Origin: Streptomyces caniferus
Lineage (GTDB): Bacteria; Actinomycetota; Actinomycetes; Streptomycetales; Streptomycetaceae
Direction: 5' to 3'
DNA: 16,948 nucleotides
Assembly (NCBI RefSeq): GCF_009811555.1
Contig: NZ_BLIN01000009.1
Span: 1-16,948 of the forward strand
Shown: piece after piece, positions 7,653-16,457 of the stretch
Layout of the letters: the number at the start of each line of letters is the position of its first letter
How positions within the stretch are numbered: position 1 is the first letter of the stretch
The notes under the pieces: generated by a model
What the model saw: the letters and a program-made list of their open reading frames with translations, nothing else
The model's database searches: none
What the model was told of the DNA's origin: nothing
Made by a program: the position numbers and the translations under genes

Positions 7653-8632
7653 AGCGTGAGAGCAACAAGCCCATCCAGAGGGGCGAGCGCGAGGCGCTCT
7701 CCGGCAAGGGTGGTGGTGGGCGACGGGCGGGCCTTGTCATCGTCGACAAGCCGGCCGGCTTCACTTCGCACGACGTGGTGGCGAAGATGCGCGGTATGGC
7801 GCGCACCCGCCGGGTCGGGCACGCCGGCACCCTCGACCCGATGGCGACGGGCGTGCTCGTCCTGGGCATCGAGCGGGCCACCAAGCTGCTCGGCCACCTC
7901 GCGCTGACCGAGAAGGAGTACGTCGGCACGATCCGGCTCGGCCAGACGACGATCACCGATGACGCCGAGGGCGAGCTCATCACGTCGAAGGCGGCGCACG
8001 GGCTCGCCCGCGAGGACATCGACGCGGTGGTCGGCCGGCTGTCCGGCGCGATCATGCAGATCCCGTCGAAGGTCAGCGCCATCAAGATCAACGGCAAGCG
8101 GTCGTACTCACGGGTCCGCGACGGCGAGGACGTGGAGATCCCGGCCCGGCCGGTCACCGTCTCCTCGTTCGTGGTGCACTCCGCGCACGAGGCCGAGGCC
8201 GAGGACGGCACCCCGGTGACCGATCTGCTGGTCTCCGTCGAGTGCTCGTCCGGTACGTACATCCGCGCCCTGGCCCGCGACTTGGGGGAGGGACTCGGGG
8301 TCGGCGGTCATCTGACGGCGCTGCGCCGCACCCGCGTCGGCCCGTACAAGCTGGACCGGGCGCGCACCCTCGACCAGCTCCAGGCCGCCGTGGACGACCC
8401 CGAGGGGGACGGCCTGCCGGTCATGCCGCTCGGGGACGCGGCCGCCGCGGCGTTCACCCGCTGGGACGTGCCCGAGGCACAGGCCCGGCTGCTGCTCAAC
8501 GGCGCACGGATCCCGATGCCGCTGTTCGAGGGCACCGGCCCGGTCGCGGCGTTCGGACCGGACGGCCGGTTCCTCGCACTGGTGGAGAACCAGGGCGGGA
8601 AGGCGAAGAGCCTGGCGGTGTTCGCGGTCTGA
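7649..8632 (+). CDS. truB: tRNA pseudouridine(55) synthase TruB
   Basis: A 327-residue protein, intact. TruB isomerises U55 in the T-loop of tRNAs and also helps tRNA folding. Seen in order: GLVIVDKPAGFTSHDVV (residues 28-44), the catalytic motif VGHAGTLDPMATGVL with the nucleophile Asp at about residue 63, KEYVGTIRLGQTTITDD, the IPSKVSAIKINGKRSY motif (about 145-160), CSSGTYIRALARDLG and LTALRRTRVGPY, then a C-terminal RNA-binding part (GARIPMPLFEGTGPVAAF, FLALVENQGGKAKSLAVF). ATG at 7649 overlaps the rbfA stop. It is the last gene of the cluster; a strong terminator begins 24 bases after its stop. An inverted copy at 14462-15448 keeps the catalytic block but is frameshifted elsewhere. Confidence 0.96.
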   Translation: MKRESNKPIQRGEREALSGKGGGGRRAGLVIVDKPAGFTSHDVVAKMRGMARTRRVGHAGTLDPMATGVLVLGIERATKLLGHLALTEKEYVGTIRLGQTTITDDAEGELITSKAAHGLAREDIDAVVGRLSGAIMQIPSKVSAIKINGKRSYSRVRDGEDVEIPARPVTVSSFVVHSAHEAEAEDGTPVTDLLVSVECSSGTYIRALARDLGEGLGVGGHLTALRRTRVGPYKLDRARTLDQLQAAVDDPEGDGLPVMPLGDAAAAAFTRWDVPEAQARLLLNGARIPMPLFEGTGPVAAFGPDGRFLALVENQGGKAKSLAVFAV

Positions 8633-8655
8633 GGGCCGTGACCCGACACTCCTGG

Positions 8656-8699
8656 GGCCGGGCCCGGCGGCGCGACAAGCGCCCCGGGCCCGGCCTTTT
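8656..8699 (+). terminator. Intrinsic terminator after truB
   Basis: GGCCGGGCCCGG (8656-8667) pairs with 8684-8695; after a one-base bulge five more pairs (GGCGC with GCGCC) close a GACAA loop, and TTTT follows at 8696-8699. It starts 24 bases after the truB stop and should end the rimP-truB transcript. Confidence 0.85.
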
Positions 8700-8992
8700 G
8701 CCTGCCGTACGCGGTCGTCGGCGGGCGCCCCGGGAGGCGGGTGGGGCCTCCGGCTGCCCGGGGCGCCCGAGGCCCCACCGGCCTCCGGCCGCCCGGACGG
8801 AGACGGCACGTGGGCCCGGGTCGCCCCTCCCCGCCCGTCGTCTCGATCCGGTGTGGTTCCGGACATTCACTCATTCGGTGAGGCGCTCGAAGTGAATCAA
8901 GGCGTGGAGGGGGGCGCGTTGGAACGGGTCCCTGTCGAGACGATCACCGCCTGCTTACCGTTCGGAGGACGGACAGGGCGAGAGGACCGGCG
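8700..8992 (+). other. Gene-free gap upstream of the STAND gene with two palindromes
   Basis: No credible gene is seen. GGGCGCCCCGGG (8723-8734) pairs with 8757-8768 around a loop containing AGGC/GCCT, a possible second terminator. ATTCACT (8865-8871) and AGTGAAT (8891-8897) are a perfect 7-bp inverted repeat 19 bases apart, just where an operator or promoter for the next gene would lie. No convincing -35/-10 pair was found. Confidence 0.5.
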
Positions 8993-11218
8993 ATGGCATT
9001 GCTGGATGCCGATGCGGACACGGCACTGGTGCGGATCCGCGATCTGGCAGGTCGGACGCGCGGTACGGGGTTCCTCGCGGACCACGACGGCACCGTGATC
9101 ACCAGCCACGAAGCGGTGGACGGGGCGGCACAACTGGTGCTGCAACCCATGGCGGACGGCGCGGGAAGCGGCGCGGCCGGGGGCGGCGGATGGACGTGCG
9201 TGGTGGCAGCAGACGCCCTCACGCCCCTTCCGGAGGCCGGGCTCGCCCTCGTCAAGGCCGGCGATTTCGGGCCACACCGGCTCGTGCCGCTGCCCATCGC
9301 CGCGGGCCGCCCGGACCCGGGCACCGCGGCACGGCTGTGGGCGGGCGGCTGGCTGGACGGCACGATCGTCGGGCCGGGCTCCGGGGTGATGTACACGGCC
9401 ACCCAGCGCGTCCATCTCCTCGACGAAACGCTGGAGCTCGGCCTGTGCGCCGGGGGCCGGGAGGCGCTGCGGCTGGGCGGCCCCGCGGTCGGCGGGCCGG
9501 TGCTGGACGCCCGGACCGGCGCGGTGCTCGGGGTCCTCGGCACCGCGCTGCACCCCCAGGCCCCCGGCCGCCCCCGGGCGGGGGAGCCCTTCGGGCGCCG
9601 GGCGGGCGGCTTCGCGATTCCGCTGCGCGCGGTCGCCGAAGCCGCGCCCCTGGGCGCCCTGGCCGCGCTGCTGGAGCGCAACGCGGCGACCGTTCCCGCC
9701 TATGGCAGCGAGCTGAACCCGGCCGGTGCGCGGCATCTTGCCGAGGTGTCGATGGGCTCCGCCGAGCGGCCGCGGCTGTGGCGCGAAGCGGTCGAACGGC
9801 CGGAGGTGGCCGCGGAGTTCACCCGCTTCGGGGCGCGCCACGGGACGGCAGAGGCGTGCGTGCTGGGACTGGTGGGGGAGCCGGGGTCCGGGCGGAGCAC
9901 GGAGCTGGCCGGGCTCGCGGCCCGCCGGGCACAGGGCCCGGACGCCGCCCCGACCGTCTGGCTGCGCGGTGCGGAGCTGCGGTCCGGCGACGACGGGGTG
10001 CGCACGGCCGTGGAGCGCGCCTTGCGGTCCGCCGGCCGGATCGTCGCCGGGGCGGGCCGTACGGCCGGTGACCCGGCGGACACCACCGCCCAGGGCGTGG
10101 CACGGGCGGCGTCCGCGGCCGGACGTCCGCTGCTGGTGCTCCTCGACGGGCCGGAGGAGATGCCGTCGGCCCTGGCGCAGGGGGAACGGCTCGCCGAGTG
10201 GACCGCGGCGAGCGCCGACTGGCTGTGCGGCGCCGGGGCGCGGCTGGTGATCGCCTGCCGCCCCGAGTACTGGGAGCGGGCCGGTGCGCTCTTCCCGCCC
10301 GGCCTGCTGCACCGGCCGCTGCGCCCGGCCCCCGCGCTGCCCCCCTGCGTGGAACTCGGCGACCTTCCCGAGGAGGCGGCGGAGCGTGCCCGCGCCCGCT
10401 ACGGCCTGCCGCCCGGCGCACCGGCCGCGCGGGACGCCCGTCATCCCCTGGCGCTGCGGCTGCTCGCGGAGGTCGGCGCGGCGCTCCCCAAGAGCGGTGC
10501 GGCCGGGAGGGGAGTCGACGAGCCGGCCGGCCTCGGTGCACCCGACCGCCACCAGATCTTCGACGCCCACCTGGACCTGGTGTGCCTGCGCATCGCCGTA
10601 CGGCTCGCGGCCGCCCACCGGCCCGAACTGCGCGGCACCGCCGTACGCCGGCTGGCCGCCCAGGTCGCCGGCCAGGTGCACGAGGCGGCTCGGCGCGCTC
10701 TCGGCCCCGGGCCGGGCGCGCTGGACCGTGCCTCCTTCGAGGAGGTGTTCCCGCGGGAGCCCGGCTGGGCCGGTGCGGTGCTGGCCGAGGGCCTGCTGGT
10801 GCGGGCCGGCACCGGATACCGCTTCGCCCACGAGGAGTTCGCGGAGTGGCTGCAGGGCGCCCATGTCGACCTCGACCTGCTGCCCGTCCCCGGACACCGC
10901 GTCGGACCGGCCGTCCAGGCCCTGCTGCTGCTCGGCAGGCGGGAGGGGACGGTGCAACTGACCTTCAGGCTGGCCGAGTTGGTGCCGATGGCGACCGCCC
11001 CCGCGGCCGGCCCGGCGGCCGCACGCGCCGTGGACGGCCGCTGGTGGGCCGCGCATCTGCTGTCCGGCGTGCTGCGCCGGGTCCCCGACGCGAGGCCGTA
11101 CACGGCGTGCTGCGGCTGCTCGCCGACCGGATCACGGAACGGTCCCTGCGGGCGGGCGGCTTCGGACACACGGGCCTGGAGGCGTTCGGGCCGTGGTTCT
11201 GGGAGCGGCTGGCACTGA
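8993..11218 (+). CDS. Trypsin-like fold + STAND/AAA-type NTPase protein (3' end frameshifted, gene incomplete)
   Basis: The literal frame gives 741 residues from ATG 8993, with a GAGAGGA ribosome site at 8980-8986. Residues 1-225 resemble a trypsin-like domain: TGFLADHDGTVITSHEAV carries a His (about 39), but the usual catalytic Asp site reads GLALVKA and the Ser site reads PAVGGPVLD (Val where GxSGGP has Ser), so I infer a dead protease. Residues 290-430 are a P-loop NTPase: GEPGSGRST (Walker A, Arg301 replacing Lys), PLLVLLDGPEE (Walker B, Asp385) and RLVIACRPEYW. A helical region with RFAHEEFAEWLQG follows, as after STAND/NACHT modules. The last 38 codons are out of frame: one G is missing near 11106, and the inverted copy has it, restoring VLRLLADRIT. 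Corrected, the frame stays open to the fold at 11522 (about 843 residues), so the true C-terminus is not in the window. Probably a cytoplasmic signalling or conflict-type protein. Confidence 0.78.
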   Translation: MALLDADADTALVRIRDLAGRTRGTGFLADHDGTVITSHEAVDGAAQLVLQPMADGAGSGAAGGGGWTCVVAADALTPLPEAGLALVKAGDFGPHRLVPLPIAAGRPDPGTAARLWAGGWLDGTIVGPGSGVMYTATQRVHLLDETLELGLCAGGREALRLGGPAVGGPVLDARTGAVLGVLGTALHPQAPGRPRAGEPFGRRAGGFAIPLRAVAEAAPLGALAALLERNAATVPAYGSELNPAGARHLAEVSMGSAERPRLWREAVERPEVAAEFTRFGARHGTAEACVLGLVGEPGSGRSTELAGLAARRAQGPDAAPTVWLRGAELRSGDDGVRTAVERALRSAGRIVAGAGRTAGDPADTTAQGVARAASAAGRPLLVLLDGPEEMPSALAQGERLAEWTAASADWLCGAGARLVIACRPEYWERAGALFPPGLLHRPLRPAPALPPCVELGDLPEEAAERARARYGLPPGAPAARDARHPLALRLLAEVGAALPKSGAAGRGVDEPAGLGAPDRHQIFDAHLDLVCLRIAVRLAAAHRPELRGTAVRRLAAQVAGQVHEAARRALGPGPGALDRASFEEVFPREPGWAGAVLAEGLLVRAGTGYRFAHEEFAEWLQGAHVDLDLLPVPGHRVGPAVQALLLLGRREGTVQLTFRLAELVPMATAPAAGPAAARAVDGRWWAAHLLSGVLRRVPDARPYTACCGCSPTGSRNGPCGRAASDTRAWRRSGRGSGSGWH

Positions 11219-11522
11219 CCGACGAGGACCGGATGGATCTGCTGCGCCGCCTGCTGCCGGCGGACGGACCTCCTGGTGGGGCGGCGCGGCGCGTGGCGGG
11301 CGTGCGGCCAGGCGGGCGGGCAGGCGTGGGGACGGGGGCTGCGGGGGGTGGCGGCCGGTGGGGCGGATGGTGCGGTGTCGCGGTCCGTGTGGGTGCCGTC
11401 GCCGGCCGGGCCGGTGTCGTCCGGGGCGGTGTCGTCCGGACCGGTGCTGTCCGGATCGTCGCCGTCCGGGGCGGTGCCGTCTGGATCGCGTCGTCCGCCG
11501 GTGTCGCCGGGTCCGAGCTGCC
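11219..11522 (+). other. Low-complexity end of the left arm
   Basis: In the corrected STAND frame this begins sensibly (WFWERLALTDEDRMDLLRR ends near 11255) and then becomes Gly/Arg/Val-rich. Bases 11395-11500 are built of diverged GGTGTCGTCCGG-like units. More than one frame is open on each strand; the minus strand reads an Asp/Thr/Pro-rich string (GPDDTAPDDTGPAGDG). I cannot say which frame, if any, is real here, because indels differ between the two arms. Confidence 0.5.
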
Positions 11523-11554
11523 ACGGGCAGCGAGAGCGGGCCGCCGGACCCCAC
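11523..11554. other. 32-base spacer at the fold of the inverted repeat
   Basis: The left arm ends GAGCTGCC at 11522 and the right arm starts GGCAGCTC at 11555. The left arm end is itself a short hairpin, GCTGCC-ACG-GGCAGC (11517-11531), so GGCAGC occurs at 11526 and again at 11555. Such a short inverted repeat is a likely snap-back point. Confidence 0.8.
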
Positions 11555-14105
11555 GGCAGCTCGGACCGCGGCGACACGCGGTCCGGACGACGCCGATCCA
11601 GACGGCACCGCCCCGGAAGCGGCGACGATCCGGACAGCACCGGTCCGGACGACACCGCCCCGGACGACACCGGCCCGGCCGGCGACGGCACCCACACGGA
11701 CCGCGACACCGCACCATCCGCCCCACCGGCCGCCACACCACCCCGCAGCCCCCGTCCCCACGCCTGCCCGTCCCGCCTGGCCGCACGCCCGCCACGCGCC
11801 GCGGCCGCCCCACCAGGAGGTCCGTCCGCCGGCAGCAGGCGGCGCATGCATATCCCTCCGTCTCGTCGGTCAGTGCAGCCGCTCCCAGAACCACGGCCCG
11901 AACGCCCTCCAGGCCCGGTGTCCGAAGCCGCCCGCCCGCAGGGACCGGTCCGTGATCCGGTCGGCGAGCAGCCGCAGCACGCCCGTGTACGGCCTCGCGT
12001 CGGGGGACCCGGCGCAGCACGCCGGACAGCAGATGCGCGGCCCACCAGCGGCCGTCCACGGCGCGTGCGGCCGCCGGGCCGGCCGCGGGGGCGGTCGCCA
12101 TCGGCAACCAACTCGGCCAGCCTGAAGGTCAGTTGCACCGTCCCCTCCCGCCTGCCGAGCAGCAGCAGGGCCTGGACGGCCGGTCCGACGCGGTGTCCGG
12201 GGACGGGCAGCAGGTCGAGGTCGACATGGGCGCCCTGCAGCCACTCCGCGAACTCCTCGTGGGCGAAGCGGTATCCGGTGCCGGCCCGCACCAGCAGGCC
12301 CTCGGCCAGCACCGCACCGGCCCAGCCGGGCTCCCGCGGGAACACCTCCTCGAAGGAGGCACGGTCCAGCGCGCCCGGCCCGGGGCCGAGAGCGCGCCGA
12401 GCCGCCTCGTGCACCTGGCCGGCGACCTGGGCGGCCAGCCGGCGTACGGCGGTGCCGCGCAGTTCGGGCCGGTGGGCGGCCGCGAGCCGTACGGCGATGC
12501 GCAGGCACACCAGGTCCAGGTGGGCGTCGAAGATCTGGGTGGCGGTCGGGTGCAGCCGAGGCCGGCCGGCTCGTCGACTCCCCTCCCGGCCGCACCGCTC
12601 TTGGGGAGCGCCGCGCCGACCTCCGCGAGCAGCCGCAGCGCCAGGGGATGACGGGCGTCCCGCGCGGCCGGTGCGCCGGGCGGCAGGCCGTAGCGGGCGC
12701 GGGCACGCTCCGCCGCCTCCTCGGGAAGGGTCGCCGAGTTCCACGCAGGGGGGCAGCGCGGGGGCCGGGCGCAGCGGCCGGTGCAGCAGGCCGGGCGGGA
12801 AGAGCGCACCGGCCCGCTCCAGTACTCGGGGCGGCAGGCGATCACCAGCCGCGCCCCGGCGCCGCACAGCCAGTCGGCGCTCGCCGCGGTCCACTCGGCG
12901 AGCCGTTCCCCCTGCGCCAGGGCCGACGGCATCTCCTCCGGCCCGTCGAGGAGCACCAGCAGCGGACGTCCGGCCGCGGACAGCCGCCCGTGCCACGCCC
13001 TGGGCGGTGGTGTCCGCCGGGTCACCGGCCGTACGCCCGCCCCGGCGACGATCCGGCCGGCGGACCGCAGGCGCGCTCCACGGCCGTGCGCACCCCGTCG
13101 TCGCCGGACCGCAGCTCCGCACCGCGCAGGCCAGACGGTCGGGGCGGGCGTCCGGGCCCTGTGCCCGGCGGGCCGCGAGCCCGGCCAGCTCCGTGCTCCG
13201 CCCGGACCCCGGCTCCCCCACCAGTCCCAGCACGCACGCCTCTGCCGTCCCGTGGCGCGCCCCGAAGCGGGTGACTCCGCGGCCACCTCCGGCCGTTCGA
13301 ACCGCTTCGCGCCACAGCCGCGGCCGCTCGGCGGAGCCCATCGACACCTCGGCAAGATGCCGCGCACCGGCCGGGTTCAGCTCGCTGCCATAGGCGGGAA
13401 CGGTCGCCGCGTTGCGCTCCAGCAGCGCGGCCAGGGCGCCCAGGGGCGCGGCTTCGGCGACCGCGCGCAGCGGAATCGCGAAGCCGCCCGCCCGGCGCCC
13501 GAAGGGCTCCCCCGCCCGGGGGCGGCCGGGGGCCTGGGGGTGCAGCGGCGGTGCCGAGGACCCCGAGCACCGCGCCGGTCCGGGCGTCCAGCACCGGCCC
13601 GCCGACCGCGGGGCCGCCCAGCCGCAGCGCCTCCCGGCCCCCGGCGCACAGGCCGAGCTCCAGCGTTTCGTCGAGGAGATGGACGCGCTGGGTGGCCGTG
13701 TACATCACCCCGGAGCCCGCCCGACGATCGTGCCGTCCAGCCAGCCGCCCGCCCACAGCCGTGCCGCGGTGCCCGGTCCGGGCGGCCCGCGGCGATGGGC
13801 AGCGGCACGAGCCGGTGTGGCCCGAAATCGCCGGCCTTGACGAGGGCGAGCCCGGCCTCCGGAAGGGGCGTGGAGGGCGTCTGCTGCCACCACGCACGTC
13901 CATCCGCCGCCCCCGGCCGCGCCGCTTCCCCGCGCCGTCCGCCATGGGTTGCAGCACCAGTTGTGCCGCCCCGTCCACCGCTTCGTGGCTGGTGATCACG
14001 GTGCCGTCGTGGTCCGCGAGGAACCCCGTACCAGTGCGCGTCCGACCTGCCAGATCGCGGATCCGCACCAGTGCCGTGTCCGCATCGGCATTCCAGCAAT
14101 GCCAT
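11555..14105 (-). pseudogene. Frameshifted inverted copy of the STAND-protein gene
   Basis: The ATG corresponding to 8993 is at 14105, and the frame breaks after five codons (MALLE). Fragments of the same protein recur in all three minus frames: the Walker A GEPGSGRST, the HEEFAEWLQG block and the end GVLRLLADRIT. About 12106-12537 is identical to the left arm. In this copy the frame ends at WFWERLH with a stop at 11870, where the left arm lacks the stop. It also carries a third G (TACACGGGCGTG) that repairs the left-arm frameshift. I read this as the same locus read with errors, not a second gene. Confidence 0.85.
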
Positions 14106-14461
14106 CGCCGGTCCTCTCGCCTGTCCGTCCTCAGAACGGTAAGCAGGCGGTGATCGTCTCGACAGGGACCCGTTCCAACGCGCCCCCCTCCACGCCTTGA
14201 GTCACTTCGAGCGCCTCACCGAATGGAGTGAATGTCCGGAACCACACCGATCGAGACGACGGGCGGGGAGGGGCGACCCGGCCCACGTCCGTCTCCGTCC
14301 GGCGGGCCGGAGGCCGGTGGGGCCTCGGGCGCCCCGGGCAGCCGGAGGCCCCACCCGCCTCCCCGGGGCGCCCGCCGACGACCGCGTACGGCAGGCAAAA
14401 GGCCGGGCCCGGGGCGCTTGTCGCGCCGCCGGGCCCGGCCCAGGAGTGTCGGTCACGGCCC
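14106..14461 (-). other. Inverted copy of the truB-STAND gap including its terminator
   Basis: Holds no gene. The truB terminator is preserved on the minus strand at 14397-14440 with AAAA at 14397-14400. The ATTCACT/AGTGAAT palindrome is damaged: one half reads AGTGACT and a C is inserted after ATTCACT. Compare 8633-8992. Confidence 0.8.
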
Positions 14462-15448
14462 TCAGACCGCGAACACCGCAGGCTCTTCGCCTTCCCGCCC
14501 TGTGTCTCCACCAGTGCAGAGGAACCGGCCGTCCGGTCCGAACGCCGCGACCGGGGCCGGTGCCCTCGAACCAGCGGCATCGGGATCCGTGCGCCGTTGA
14601 GCAGCAGCCGGGCCTGTGCCTCGGGCACGTCCCAGCGGGTGAACGCCGCGGCGGCCGCGTCCCCGAGCGGCCATGACCGGCAGGCCGTCCCCCTCGGGGT
14701 CGTCCACGGCGGCCTGAGCTGGTCGAGGGTGCGCGCCCGGTCCAGCTTGTACGGGCCGACGCGGGTGCGGCGCAAGCGCCGTCAGATGACCGCCGACCCC
14801 GAGTCCCCCCCCAAGTCGCGGGCCAGGGCGCGGATGTACGTACCGGACGAGCACTCGACGGAGACCAGCAGATCGGTCACCAGGGGTGCCGTCCTCGGCC
14901 TCGCGCTCGTGCGCGGAGTGCACCACGACGAGGAGACGGTGACCGGCCGGGCCGGATCTCCACGTCCTCGCCGTCGCGGACCCGTGAGTAAGACCGCTTG
15001 CCGTTGATCTTGATGGCGCCTGACGCTTCGACGGGATCTGCATGATCGCGCCGGACAGCCGGCCGACCACCGCGTCGATGTCCTCGCGGGCGAGCCCGTG
15101 CGCCGCCTTCGACGTGATGAGCTCGCCCTCGGCGTCATCGGTGATCGTCGTCTGGCCGAGCCGGATCGTGCCGACGTACTCCTTCTCGGTCAGCGCGAGG
15201 TGGCCGAGCAGCTTGGTGGCCCGCTCGATGCCCAGGACGAGCACGCCCGTCGCCATCGGGTCGAGGGTGCCGGCGTGCCCGACCCGGCGGGTGCGCGCCA
15301 TACCGCGCATCTTCGCCACCACGTCGTGCGAAGTGAAGCCGGCCGGCTTGTCGACGATGACAAGGCCCGCCCGTCGCCCCACACCACCCTTGCCGGAGAG
15401 CGCTCGCGCTCGCCCCTCTGGATGGGGCTTGTTGCTCTCACGCTTCAT
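14462..15448 (-). pseudogene. truB: Frameshifted inverted copy of truB
   Basis: ATG at 15448 and stop at 14462 match the intact gene; the length is 987 bases against 984. The block encoding VDKPAGFTSHDVV through SGAIMQIPSK, with the catalytic GTLDPMATG, is identical, but the frame is lost near 15025 (after IPSK) and drifts in and out to the end (GRFLCTGGDTG instead of GRFLALVENQG). The N-terminus also differs (NKPHPEGRARALSG). As written it could not make TruB. Confidence 0.88.
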
Positions 15449-15900
15449 TCTGCCGCGGTGCCCTCGTCGTCGATCCTCGCCCGGCTTGCGGTACGGGGGT
15501 CGGCCTCGCCGGCGTACCTCGCGCCCGAGGAGACCTCGCGCCAACTTGGCGTACCGAGGCCCGTGCCTTGTCCAGCAGAGTCGTCGATCGTCTTGGCGTT
15601 CTCCGGCAGGGCGTCCGGCACGAGGCCAGGGTGGGCGTGACTTGGTCCCCGCCGCGGCCCCGACCGCGGAGCGCAGAGCCCTTGGCGCTCTCCAGCCCGG
15701 CGGCGCGCTGGCCCGCTCCTCGTCATCGCCGTAGACCGTTAGAATGACCGTAGCCTCCCGCAGGTCGCACGGTGAGCCCGGGTGTCCGTGATGGTCACGT
15801 GCGAACGAGCCGCGGGGTCCTTGATTCCGCAGCTGCAGCTTCTGGCGACCACCTCCCGGATGAGGTCCGCCAGCTTCTTCGCCCGCGCATTGTCGGCCAC
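15445..15900 (-). pseudogene. rbfA: Frameshifted inverted copy of rbfA
   Basis: The GTG at 15900 and TGA at 15445 mirror the intact gene, with the same ATGA overlap to the truB copy. The first 20 codons match (ADNARAKKLADLIREVVA), then indels follow in quick succession: a C lost, a T gained, a C gained and a G lost within about 45 bases. It is 456 bases long against 453. Not translatable as RbfA. Confidence 0.87.
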
Positions 15901-15965
15901 TGGTCCTTCTCCTTCTTTCTTCCACAATTGTGCTTCCACCGGCGGCGGCCTGCCCGGTCCCCGGG

Positions 15966-16259
15966 TCAGTCGTCGTCGCCGTGCAGCCGGTCGGTGTACC
16001 GACAGCAGTTCCACTTCGGGGCCGTGCGGCGACCATGCGCTCGCAGCGGTCCATGACTTCGTGAGATGCCCCGTGTCCCCGGAGACCACCGCCAGGCCGA
16101 TGGTGCCCTGCGGTGCAGATCCTGGTCCCCGACCTCCGCGACGCTCACCGCGAATTTGCGGTGCAGCTCGGCGACGATCGGGCGGACGACGGAGCGCTTC
16201 TCCTTCAGCGACCGTACGTCGCCGAGAAGCAGGTCGAAGGACAGCGTCCCTACGTACAT
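15966..16259 (-). pseudogene. Inverted copy of ylxP with compensating frameshifts
   Basis: ATG at 16259 and stop at 15966 give the same 294-base length as the intact gene. The first half is identical through QDLHRRA; a C is then lost near 16107, the middle runs out of frame, and later indels restore the frame for the final LHGDDD. The equal length with a garbled middle fits random read errors. Confidence 0.85.
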
Positions 16260-16351
16260 GCAAGACGGGTCAAGCCACCCGCGGGGCCTTAGGGGCACCT
16301 CCCGGCGTGAGCCGGGGGCGTTCGTGTCATTTCGAACCGTACACGGAACGG

Positions 16352-16392
16352 CCGGGGCCGATCGACGGAAATATTCCGCCGACCGGCCCCGG
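16352..16392 (-). terminator. Inverted copy of the infB-ylxP hairpin
   Basis: Exact reverse complement of the 41-base hairpin at 6708-6748, in one of the error-free blocks of the right arm. Confidence 0.8.
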
Positions 16393-16457
16393 TCCCGCGT
16401 GTCGCCCGGCCGCCCTCTCGGGTGCACCGTGCTACGCGCGGGCAGTCACGCGCTTGA

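Larger units (their letters stand above)
6151..11522 (+). repeat. Left arm of a ~5.4-kb inverted repeat
   Basis: This stretch (3' infB, ylxP, rbfA, truB, terminator, STAND gene) matches the reverse complement of 11555-16948 from end to end. Paired landmarks have a nearly constant coordinate sum (23077 at the fold, 23097 at the truB start, 23099 at 6151), so the right arm is net only about 20 bases longer. The left arm has clean reading frames up to about 11.1 kb. The match begins at 6151 only because the window ends there. Confidence 0.95.

Noticed and set aside
10441..13347. A 968-codon minus-strand open frame crossing the centre of the palindrome
   Set aside because: It joins right-arm fragments of the STAND gene in shifting frames to the antisense of the left arm. 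Its length comes from GC-rich DNA without stop codons, not from a real gene.
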